Positions 6,540 through 11,111 of a stretch of 11,111 nucleotides of DNA are shown one piece after another. The translations under genes and the position numbers were made by a program. The notes below the pieces were generated by a model. That model had not been told where the DNA came from, ran no database searches, and saw only the letters and a list, made by a program, of their open reading frames with translations. Each line of letters starts with the position of its first letter. Positions within the stretch are counted from its first letter, which is position 1. The stretch comes from Clostridia bacterium (GTDB lineage Bacteria; Bacillota; Clostridia; Christensenellales; Borkfalkiaceae), in contig JAFVRU010000049.1 in the NCBI GenBank assembly GCA_017504065.1, positions 1 through 11,111 on the forward strand, in the 5' to 3' direction.

Positions 6540-7916
6540 TTATGCGTATGTCGTAAAATATTCGTCCTTGTCAAAATCAATGACAACCGACGTTTCTACT
6601 CCGTCCTGATTACGGATTTTCAGCGTTACCCGATCCCCTTTCCGTACGGTAAGCAACATATCGCTAAGTTGATACTGCCGTTTAAACGTGATCTGCGCTC
6701 CGTCGTTGATTTGCATACCAAGCAACACGTCGCCCGCGCTCAACTTCCTGTAAGCCGCTTCGCCCACGCCGACCGCGTCCGCTACCGCAAATTCTTCCAC
6801 GATCTTGATTTTACCGTCCGAGCCGATGGACGCGGATGACGCTACCGTCGTAACCTTGATCCCGAGCATCGCTCTTTTTACTACGCCGTTGTTATCCACA
6901 ATGTTTTGGCAAAGATATTTCACGGGCGTAATCGGCAACGCGTAACCCATGTTATCCACTTCGTTGTTCACGTTCTTCGCATTGGTGATCCCGATGAGTT
7001 CCCCCGCCGCATTAAACAACGCCCCGCCGGAGTTCCCGTGATTGATCGCCGCGTCCGTACGCATAACCCGATAATCCACCGAGCGTTTCGCGCCGTCCGT
7101 AGACGTCATTTCGATATATTCCGATTCCACGGATACGACCCCGCTCGTTACCGCGATCCCCGCGCCGTCCGGATTGCCGATCGCAAAAACTTTCTCCCCG
7201 ACCGATACTTCGTCGGAATCGGCAAGCTTGGCTTCTTCCGCCATAGCGAGCTCGTCTACCTTCCCTTCGACTTTCAAAAGCGCGATATCGTAGTCCATCG
7301 CTCCGCCAACGTACGTCGCTTTCATGCCGTCGCCGTTGACGTCGCCCTTTTCCGCGTCGAATTTATTGAGCGCGCCGTACGTGTACAAATAAATGCAGTC
7401 GGAAATCCCGTCGGAGTCGCTATTCGCGTCGTAAATCACGTGGTAGTTGGTTACAATCCAAGCATTCCCCGCCTGCTTGTTCAAATCAATGATCACGCCC
7501 GCGCCTGCGGCAGCGTAATAGGTCGTTTCGCTTTTCGTGCCGTTCCAGAACCCGCCCGTTTGCGTAGTTTGCGAAAAGCCGCAATAGATACTCACGACCG
7601 ACATCGCGTTCTTGGCGATCGTCGCTACGTCGTTGTCTTCGTTGACTTGAATATTAAATTCCTTTAAAAAGTCGAGAAATTCGCCTTCATAGCCGTTGTC
7701 TTTCGCCGCTTGGTACAAAGCTTCCACGTCCATATCCGCGCCGTCTTTACCGTCCGCGCCGCGCAAGCTCGCCAACCATTCCGCTTCCGTGCCGACAAAA
7801 CCGTTCTTCACCGCCGTTTCATAGGGCGTGAGCGCGTCCTGCTGACAAGCCGCAAAACTCATCGCCGTCAACGCCGCGCAAACGATTGCCGTAATTCCTT
7901 TCAAAGCTCCTTTCAT
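6540..7916 (-). CDS. HtrA/DegP-like trypsin-fold serine protease lipoprotein with a C-terminal PDZ domain
   Basis: The protein has 458 residues. A lipoprotein signal (Lys-containing start, hydrophobic 7-20, lipobox FAAC with C24) would anchor it outside the membrane. Next comes a surface-protein-type linker, YETAVKNGFVGTEAEWLASL (32-51), followed by a short collagen-like GADGKDG. The trypsin-like domain (about 97-340) shows the full triad: H159 in TNYHV, D210 in YDIALLKV and S296 in GNSGGAL. A PDZ domain (about 345-448) follows, with RKLSAGDVLLGMQI. Unlike most HtrA proteins, which have a signal-anchor helix, this one is a lipoprotein. Between H159 and D210 lie two acidic loops resembling Ca2+-binding motifs (165-173 and 192-197). 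The ATG has GGGAG seven bases upstream. It probably processes or clears misfolded envelope proteins; it stands alone between a terminator and the yfbR gene. Confidence 0.9.
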   Translation of the reverse strand: MKGALKGITAIVCAALTAMSFAACQQDALTPYETAVKNGFVGTEAEWLASLRGADGKDGADMDVEALYQAAKDNGYEGEFLDFLKEFNIQVNEDNDVATIAKNAMSVVSIYCGFSQTTQTGGFWNGTKSETTYYAAAGAGVIIDLNKQAGNAWIVTNYHVIYDANSDSDGISDCIYLYTYGALNKFDAEKGDVNGDGMKATYVGGAMDYDIALLKVEGKVDELAMAEEAKLADSDEVSVGEKVFAIGNPDGAGIAVTSGVVSVESEYIEMTSTDGAKRSVDYRVMRTDAAINHGNSGGALFNAAGELIGITNAKNVNNEVDNMGYALPITPVKYLCQNIVDNNGVVKRAMLGIKVTTVASSASIGSDGKIKIVEEFAVADAVGVGEAAYRKLSAGDVLLGMQINDGAQITFKRQYQLSDMLLTVRKGDRVTLKIRNQDGVETSVVIDFDKDEYFTTYA

Positions 7917-7956
7917 GATATCTCCCTTCGGCTATTTATTTACCTTCTCGCCGTTT

Positions 7957-7962
7957 ATTATA
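7957..7962 (-). promoter_or_regulatory. Possible -10 box for the protease gene
   Basis: A perfect TATAAT on the minus strand lies about 40 bases upstream of the protease ATG, in the 144-base gap to yfbR. At the right distance upstream only a poor -35 (AAATGA at 7980-7985) is present, so either an activator helps or the gene also receives read-through from yfbR, after which I found no convincing terminator. Confidence 0.4.
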
Positions 7963-8060
7963 CGCTTTTTTTTCGTTAATCATTTTAAAAGTATTTGAAA
8001 ATTAGGTGATATTTTTTAATGCTATAAGCTTTACCGACCCGATTTTCAACGTTTGTTAGC

Positions 8061-8645
8061 TTAAAAAGTCTCCAACTCGTCCAAAGTCAGCTCGAACGAC
8101 GGAATAAATTTCTCGAAGAAATACTCGATTTCAGGCATGTTTCGGCTGTGCAAATCGGCTTCAATGCTCTTTTTCGCTTTGGAAAACTCCGCATTCCCCG
8201 AACGCAGTTCTTCCAAACATTTCACGTACGCCGCGAGCCGATCCGCAGCTTTGACGAGTTTATACTCCACGCTGCTTTCGTCCGCCAAAACGTAGGGAGA
8301 AATCGCGTTCTGCATTTCCGCGGGCAACGTTCCGACCATTTTTTCGCAGGCGTGCTTTTCCAGCTCCTTATACGCGCCTTGGATACTGCGGTTGTAGTAC
8401 TTGATCGGCGTGGGCAAATCCCCCGTCATGACTTCGCTCGTTTCGTGATACGTCGCGTACAACACCGCTTTCAAAACGTCCGCATGCCCGCCGAACACTT
8501 CGTTGTGTACGGTTACGAGCGCGTGCGTGAACAGCGTTACCGTTTGGGAATGCTCCATAATGTTTTCTTCCCGAACCGAACGCATGAGTTGCCAACGCTT
8601 AATATATTTCATTCTATCCATATAGGCGTAAAAATCGTATCCCAT
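8061..8645 (-). CDS. yfbR: YfbR-type HD-domain 5'-deoxynucleotidase
   Basis: The enzyme dephosphorylates deoxyribonucleoside 5'-monophosphates in the cytoplasm. The 194-residue protein follows the E. coli YfbR pattern nearly throughout: FYAYMDRMKYIKRWQLMR (5-22), then REENIMEHS with the first metal His, then YHETSEVMTGDLPTPIKYYN carrying the HD-type metal ligands and the YfbR-specific GDLPTP loop, then KAADRLAAYVKCLEEL with the distal metal Asp. E. coli YfbR is about five residues longer. The start is ATG 8645 with AAGGG nine bases upstream; an in-frame TTG at 8690 would add 15 Lys/Arg-rich residues reading through the leader and is less likely. It is transcribed away from the thiT leader from a promoter that shares its -10 region. 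Confidence 0.93.
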   Translation of the reverse strand: MGYDFYAYMDRMKYIKRWQLMRSVREENIMEHSQTVTLFTHALVTVHNEVFGGHADVLKAVLYATYHETSEVMTGDLPTPIKYYNRSIQGAYKELEKHACEKMVGTLPAEMQNAISPYVLADESSVEYKLVKAADRLAAYVKCLEELRSGNAEFSKAKKSIEADLHSRNMPEIEYFFEKFIPSFELTLDELETF

Positions 8646-8683
8646 AATTTTTTCCCTTTTTTTACTTTTTTGCTTTCGGGCAT

Positions 8684-8712
8684 TTGACAAACCCGTTTTT
8701 TTGGTTTATACT
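8684..8712 (+). promoter_or_regulatory. Promoter of the TPP riboswitch-thiT transcript
   Basis: A perfect -35 TTGACA (8684-8689) and a -10 TATACT (8707-8712) are separated by 17 bases. Transcription would start near 8719, about 20 bases before the aptamer, giving a leader of about 245 bases before thiT. Confidence 0.85.
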
Positions 8713-8733
8713 GTAATTACTAAAATTTAACAA
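8705..8733 (-). promoter_or_regulatory. Promoter of the yfbR gene, overlapping the thiT promoter
   Basis: On the minus strand a -35 TTGTTA (8728-8733) and a -10 TATAAA (8705-8710) are exactly 17 bases apart. The -10 overlaps the -10 of the opposite thiT promoter by four bases. Transcription would start near 8698, about 50 bases before the yfbR ATG. Confidence 0.55.
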
Positions 8734-8735
8734 GT

Positions 8736-8825
8736 ATCCGTCGTGGGTGCCGTAAAAGGCTGAGATTATACCATTGGAATCGGCAGGGTAATACCTGAGC
8801 GAGAGATTGAGAACGTGTTCACCGC
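8736..8825 (+). promoter_or_regulatory. Thiamine pyrophosphate (TPP) riboswitch aptamer, divergent
   Basis: The conserved core is readable: GGGTGCC (8745-8751), the pyrimidine-binding GGCTGAGAT (8758-8766), ATACC (8768-8772), and a P5 hairpin CAGG-GTAATA-CCTG (8784-8797) followed by AGCGAGAG, which stands for the pyrophosphate-side CCAGCGUAGGGA. The usual CCTGAT before P5 and the GTAGGGA after it are altered, and I could not draw a convincing P1 helix, so the ends are approximate. The downstream gene is thiT, exactly the expected target: high TPP should switch the leader off. The expression platform is the terminator at 8874-8927. Confidence 0.85.
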
Positions 8826-8873
8826 AAGAAGGAGTCTTTCTCTTTTTTTGTGAGTGCGAAAGAAAAAAGCTTT

Positions 8874-8927
8874 GCGCCCGCGAGACGTATTCCGTGAGTT
8901 CGGAATATCCGTAGGGCGTCTTTTTTT
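8874..8927 (+). terminator. Riboswitch-controlled intrinsic terminator in the thiT leader
   Basis: An inner stem TATTCCG/CGGAATA (8888-8894 with 8901-8907) plus ACG/CGT (8885-8887 with 8910-8912) is extended by GCGCCC/GGGCGT (8874-8879 with 8914-8919), then CTTTTTTT. It lies 35 bases before the thiT ATG. Its 5' arm is also complementary to the aptamer's first strand, which suggests an antiterminator (see findings). Confidence 0.82.
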
Positions 8928-8962
8928 AACGACGAGCGGCGTGATACGAAGGAGGCCCTTTT

Positions 8963-9670
8963 ATGTATCTTTATTCCCTGCTCGAAGTGAGCGAAAAGAC
9001 GACCAACGTCGTCAAATGGCTGTCCGTACTCGGCGTCGTACTCGTTTTGGGTTGCATTGCCCTGATCGGGTTCGTCAACAACGGAAAACGGTTTGACTCG
9101 AAAAAACTCGCGTTTGCGGGCATTTGCGTTTCGATGTCGTTCACGCTCGCCGTGATCAAATTCAGCCCCGTACAATACGGCGGCTCGATCACGCTCGCGT
9201 CGTTCGTGCCCATTCTCGTATTCGCCTACGTTTACGGCGTAGCCGACGGGCTGTTTATCGGGCTCATACACGGACTTTTGAATTTCGTGGAAGATCCCTA
9301 TATCCTGACCCCGGCAACGTTCGTGTTCGATTATCTGCTCGCATTCGCAAGCGTTGGCGTCATGGGCTTTTTCGGAAAAATGCGCCGCAAAGAAAACGGC
9401 TGCTTGCCCGTCGTTTTGGGCGCGGTTTGCGTGTTCAGTTTACGGTTTACCGCACATTTGATTTCGGGCATGATCTTCTTCGCCCAAGATTCCGTTTGGG
9501 TGAGCTTGCCGAATTGGGCAATGCAAAACGCCTTTACGTATTCTTTCATTTATCAATGTATCTACGTGCCCATCGACGCGTTGATTGCCATTGCCGTATT
9601 GATCGCGCTCGCAAAAACGGGCTTGCTCGAACGCTTGGCGCTCATGATGAAACCCAAACGCGAAAAATAA
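8963..9670 (+). CDS. thiT: ThiT, substrate-binding S component of an ECF thiamine transporter
   Basis: ThiT captures thiamine in the membrane and works with a shared ECF module (two ATPases plus EcfT), which is not in this window. The 235 residues include the ThiT signature GGSITLASFVPILVFAYVYG (73-92), then GLLNFVEDPYILTPATFVFDYLLAF (104-128), where the acidic DPYILTP region lines the thiamine site, and a C-terminal YSFIYQCIYVPIDALI (193-208). Residues 1-44 are an extension over the roughly 180-190-residue family core and contain an extra hydrophobic helix (about 19-37). The start has a perfect AAGGAGG (8949-8955) seven bases before the ATG. Expression is controlled by the TPP riboswitch upstream, which supports thiamine rather than another vitamin as substrate. 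Confidence 0.95.
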   Translation: MYLYSLLEVSEKTTNVVKWLSVLGVVLVLGCIALIGFVNNGKRFDSKKLAFAGICVSMSFTLAVIKFSPVQYGGSITLASFVPILVFAYVYGVADGLFIGLIHGLLNFVEDPYILTPATFVFDYLLAFASVGVMGFFGKMRRKENGCLPVVLGAVCVFSLRFTAHLISGMIFFAQDSVWVSLPNWAMQNAFTYSFIYQCIYVPIDALIAIAVLIALAKTGLLERLALMMKPKREK

Positions 9671-9684
9671 ACCCACTCGGGCAG

Positions 9685-9718
9685 AAAAACGCTTTCGCAA
9701 CCGCGGAAGCGTTTTTTT
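9685..9718. terminator. Bidirectional terminator between thiT and rimM
   Basis: AAAAACGCTTTCGC (9685-9698) pairs with GCGGAAGCGTTTTT (9703-9716) across an AACC loop, with one wobble. A-runs and T-runs on the two sides allow termination in both directions, ending thiT and the converging rimM transcript. Confidence 0.85.
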
Positions 9719-9733
9719 ATGCTTTAAAAAAAG

Positions 9734-10234
9734 TTATACGACCGCGATTTCGTCGAACTTCGCCTTATTGACGACGAGTTTCCCGCCCGCGATATCCACG
9801 CGTACGACCACGCCGTTGACCGCGGGAAACAGAATGTTCTTTCCGTCTTTTTCTAGCGTATAAATATCCGACGATAAGTTTGTGATGTCCTTGACCGTGC
9901 CTAAAAATACGCCTTCTTCCGTTTCACAAGAAAGCCCGATCATATCCACGATATAATACTGCCCTTCTTCCAGCTCCGGCGCGTCGTCCCGATCGCCTTC
10001 CAACTTCTTCCCGCGATACAGCTCCGCCGCGTTCCGATCGGCGATTCCGCGAAGTCCCACGTACGCCGCTCCGTCAGGGCCTACCCGAAAAGACAGGATT
10101 TTATACGGTTTTTCGTCGATATATACCGTCCCGAACGCTTTCACGTCTTCGGGAAAATCGGTGAACGTTTTGATTTTTAATTCCCCGCGAATGCCTTGGG
10201 GTTTCAATACTTCGCCTATAATTAAACGATCCAT
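9734..10234 (-). CDS. rimM: Ribosome maturation factor RimM
   Basis: RimM binds ribosomal protein S19 and assists maturation of the 30S head. The 166 residues show the N-terminal beta-barrel start IGEVLKPQGIRGELKIKTFT (6-25), the YRGKKL segment, and the PRC-like C-terminal domain with QYYIVDMIGL (92-101), GTVKDI and ILFPAV, standard for the family and of usual length. The start at 10234 keeps the conserved MDRLIIG beginning; GGGAG lies about nine bases upstream. An earlier out-of-frame ATG at 10242 overlaps this start. In many Bacillota trmD and rplS follow rimM; here a terminator and the converging thiT gene follow instead. Confidence 0.95.
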   Translation of the reverse strand: MDRLIIGEVLKPQGIRGELKIKTFTDFPEDVKAFGTVYIDEKPYKILSFRVGPDGAAYVGLRGIADRNAAELYRGKKLEGDRDDAPELEEGQYYIVDMIGLSCETEEGVFLGTVKDITNLSSDIYTLEKDGKNILFPAVNGVVVRVDIAGGKLVVNKAKFDEIAVV

Positions 10235-10242
10235 TCGTCCAT
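10222..10242 (-). other. Six-codon upstream reading frame overlapping the rimM start
   Basis: An ATG at 10242 opens a frame of six codons (MDEWIV) and stops at 10222, overlapping the first 13 bases of rimM in another frame. GGGAG is only one base from this ATG, too close for good initiation, but AAAGG is nine bases away. It could reinitiate into rimM or be chance. Confidence 0.2.
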
Positions 10243-10300
10243 GCTCCCTACCTTTCTACGATAATCGCATACCTGCCCCGTAGCTTTATACGGAAATGGC

Positions 10301-10331
10301 AAAAAAAGGCTTTGAGAAAAAGCCTTTTTTT
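10301..10331. terminator. Intrinsic terminator or attenuator between khpA and rimM
   Basis: A perfect 13-bp stem (10301-10313 with 10319-10331) with a GAGAA loop has seven A at one end and seven T at the other, so it works as a terminator in either direction. In the minus-strand operon it lies 26 bases after the khpA stop and upstream of rimM. No clear separate promoter for rimM is visible in 10243-10300. Confidence 0.8.
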
Positions 10332-10356
10332 ATCCTTGCGTTTGCCTAAAAATCCG

Positions 10357-10626
10357 TCAAGCGTCCAAAGCGTCGCCGTCTACGACCGCGCCGTTCTTTT
10401 CGCAAATTTCAATGACGTATTTTTTGCTGCTTGCAGGGGTTGCCGCGCGTACGATCGTACGCAAAGCCTTGGCAATTTTACCTTGTTTCCCGATGACCTT
10501 TCCCATATCCGACGCGGAAAGAATAACGGATACTTCGATTACGCGGTCCTTTTCTTTGACTACGTATTCGACGTTTTCCTTGTCTTCGGCGAATTGCCCG
10601 ACTACGTATTTAATCAAATCCAACAT
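10357..10626 (-). CDS. khpA: KhpA, small KH-domain RNA-binding protein
   Basis: The 89-residue protein is essentially one KH domain. The nucleic-acid-binding GxxG loop is in MGKVIGKQGKIAKALRTIVRA (41-61, loop at 46-49), preceded by the VIEVSVIL strand. KhpA works with KhpB/EloR as an RNA chaperone affecting cell elongation and small RNAs in other Gram-positive bacteria. Its position between rpsP and rimM is the conserved Bacillota arrangement. The ATG has GGGAG eight bases upstream, and the gap from rpsP is 38 bases, so the two share a transcript. Confidence 0.93.
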   Translation of the reverse strand: MLDLIKYVVGQFAEDKENVEYVVKEKDRVIEVSVILSASDMGKVIGKQGKIAKALRTIVRAATPASSKKYVIEICEKNGAVVDGDALDA

Positions 10627-10664
10627 ACTCGTTCTCCCATTGCGTAGTATTACGCATCCAAAGC

Positions 10665-10958
10665 TTATTTATCCGATTTCTTGCCTTTGGTTTTCGAGGG
10701 GCTGAGCTTCGCGGATTTTTCCATAGCGCCTACTTTTACGAGCAAGCTCTTTACCGTTTCGGTGGGTTGAACGCCTTTCGCGAGCCAAGCTTTCGCTTTT
10801 TCCGTATCGATCGTCAATTCAACGGGATCGCAGGTGGGTCTGTAATGACCGACGCATTCGATATATTCGCCGCTCATTGCCTTTCTGCTGTCAACAACGA
10901 CAACACGGTAGATGGGGTTCTTTTTGTCGCCCATTCTGAAAAGTCTCATTTTTACCAT
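10665..10958 (-). CDS. rpsP: 30S ribosomal protein S16
   Basis: S16 is a primary 16S rRNA-binding protein of the 30S body. The 97-residue protein opens with VKMRLFRMGDKKNPIYRVVVVDSR (2-25), the family signature, then GEYIECVGHYRP and a region ending in WLAKGVQPTETVKSLL, with a Lys/Ser-rich tail. A perfect GGAGG lies seven to eight bases before the ATG. A stable hairpin sits directly upstream of that ribosome binding site, and a candidate 26-codon ORF overlaps the start by seven bases. Confidence 0.97.
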   Translation of the reverse strand: MVKMRLFRMGDKKNPIYRVVVVDSRKAMSGEYIECVGHYRPTCDPVELTIDTEKAKAWLAKGVQPTETVKSLLVKVGAMEKSAKLSPSKTKGKKSDK

Positions 10959-11032
10959 AATAATACCTCCAAAGTATCAAGGTTCGCCTTGATCTTAATT
11001 TTTTCTTTCTTTTGTTTAGGCTTTTGCGCCAT
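10952..11032 (-). CDS. Candidate 26-residue basic leader or small protein between ffh and rpsP
   Basis: An ATG 11 bases after the ffh stop opens a 26-codon frame whose N-terminal half is very Lys-rich (MAQKPKQKKEKIKIK) and whose second half is hydrophobic (ANLDTLEVLLW). It stops seven bases inside rpsP, so its end is arranged like a coupled gene. No good ribosome binding site precedes it, and at this length an open frame can occur by chance. If translated, ribosomes would unfold the hairpin at 10976-10993 and expose the rpsP ribosome binding site. Confidence 0.25.
   Translation of the reverse strand: MAQKPKQKKEKIKIKANLDTLEVLLW
10976..10993 (-). promoter_or_regulatory. Hairpin directly upstream of the rpsP ribosome binding site
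   Basis: ATCAAGG and CCTTGAT form a perfect 7-bp stem with a four-base loop (CGAA in the minus-strand RNA). The stem ends four bases before the GGAGG of rpsP and is not followed by a T-run in that direction, so it is not a terminator of the ffh transcript. It may shape rpsP translation or mark an RNA end. Confidence 0.45.
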
Positions 11033-11043
11033 AGCCGTTTCCG

Positions 11044-11111
11044 TTAGAACGGTAAGCGGAATTTCCCCTTGCCGCCTTTTAACTGTTTCATCAGCATTTT
11101 CGTTTGATCGA
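11044..11111 (-). CDS. ffh: Signal recognition particle protein Ffh, C-terminal end only
   Basis: Only the last 21 codons and the stop are in the window; the gene continues beyond the right edge. The visible tail reads DQTKMLMKQLKGG, then a basic stretch, then LPF and stop, which matches the Met-rich end of the Ffh M domain and its usual short basic/LPF-type terminus. Gene order supports this: ffh directly precedes rpsP and khpA in many Bacillota. Ffh binds SRP RNA and signal sequences to target proteins to the membrane. Confidence 0.8.
   Translation of the reverse strand, partial: DQTKMLMKQLKGGKGKFRLPF

Noticed and set aside
6906..7667. Plus-strand open frame of 253 codons inside the protease gene
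   Set aside because: It is an antisense shadow of the trypsin-like domain, which shows an intact catalytic triad on the minus strand.
7980..8060. Possible terminator after yfbR
   Set aside because: Only loose AAGCT/AGCTT complementarity is present, with no compact stem joined to a T-run.
8148..8687. Plus-strand open frame of 179 codons opposite yfbR
   Set aside because: The minus-strand YfbR match is near full length; the opposite frame has no start signal or family features.
8826..8848. Weak AGAAGG-AGT-CTTTCT hairpin followed by a T-run in the thiT leader
   Set aside because: The stem is only six pairs with a wobble and a three-base loop; the later hairpin at 8874-8927 is a much better terminator.
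1..11111. CRISPR array, tRNA, rRNA, insertion sequence or prophage
   Set aside because: No regularly spaced direct repeats, no cloverleaf or rRNA-like stretch, and no transposase, integrase or phage structural gene were seen.

Overview
The window looks like a chromosomal stretch from a low-to-moderate GC, Gram-positive-type anaerobe of the class Clostridia (Bacillota). Supporting signs are the gene order ffh-rpsP-khpA-rimM, sodium-pump decarboxylase subunits, a TPP-riboswitch-controlled ThiT, strong AAGGAGG-type ribosome binding sites, T-rich intrinsic terminators and a lipoprotein signal on the HtrA-like protease. Genus or species cannot be read from the sequence; an uncultured gut-type lineage is only a guess. 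There is no mobile element, CRISPR array, tRNA or rRNA, and no phage block.

Layout. (1) 1-156: an AT-rich divergent regulatory region with one promoter facing out of the window on the left and one driving the next genes; the sequence TAGACGTT lies near both -10 boxes. (2) 157-1556: a beta subunit of a Na+-pumping decarboxylase, a one-helix gamma-like protein and a terminator. (3) 1570-2786: a cation diffusion facilitator, probably exporting Mn2+, ending in a hairpin shared with the converging genes. (4) 2793-6367, minus strand: starting from a good promoter near 6400, a degenerate FtsK-like ATPase, mutY and an HNH-type protein are joined by 4-base start/stop overlaps. A flavodoxin-fold reductase and a SLOG/LOG-type nucleotide-binding protein follow, the latter with a promoter of its own. 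(5) 6540-7916, minus: a secreted HtrA-like serine protease lipoprotein with two calcium-loop-like segments inside its catalytic domain. (6) 8061-8645, minus: a YfbR-type 5'-deoxynucleotidase, divergent from (7) 8684-9716, plus: promoter, divergent TPP riboswitch, terminator and the thiamine transporter subunit ThiT. (8) 9734-11111, minus: rimM, khpA, rpsP and the 3' end of ffh, with an intrinsic terminator between khpA and rimM.

Functionally these are mostly housekeeping and small accessory units: sodium bioenergetics, metal efflux, DNA repair of oxidised guanine, envelope proteolysis, nucleotide clean-up, thiamine uptake, and ribosome/SRP biogenesis. I see no self-contained new defence or biosynthetic system. 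The best leads are a readable antiterminator/terminator switch in the thiT leader, the Walker-A-less FtsK-like protein coupled to mutY and an HNH gene, calcium-loop insertions in the HtrA-like protease, bidirectional promoters, and a possible 26-codon ORF between ffh and rpsP.
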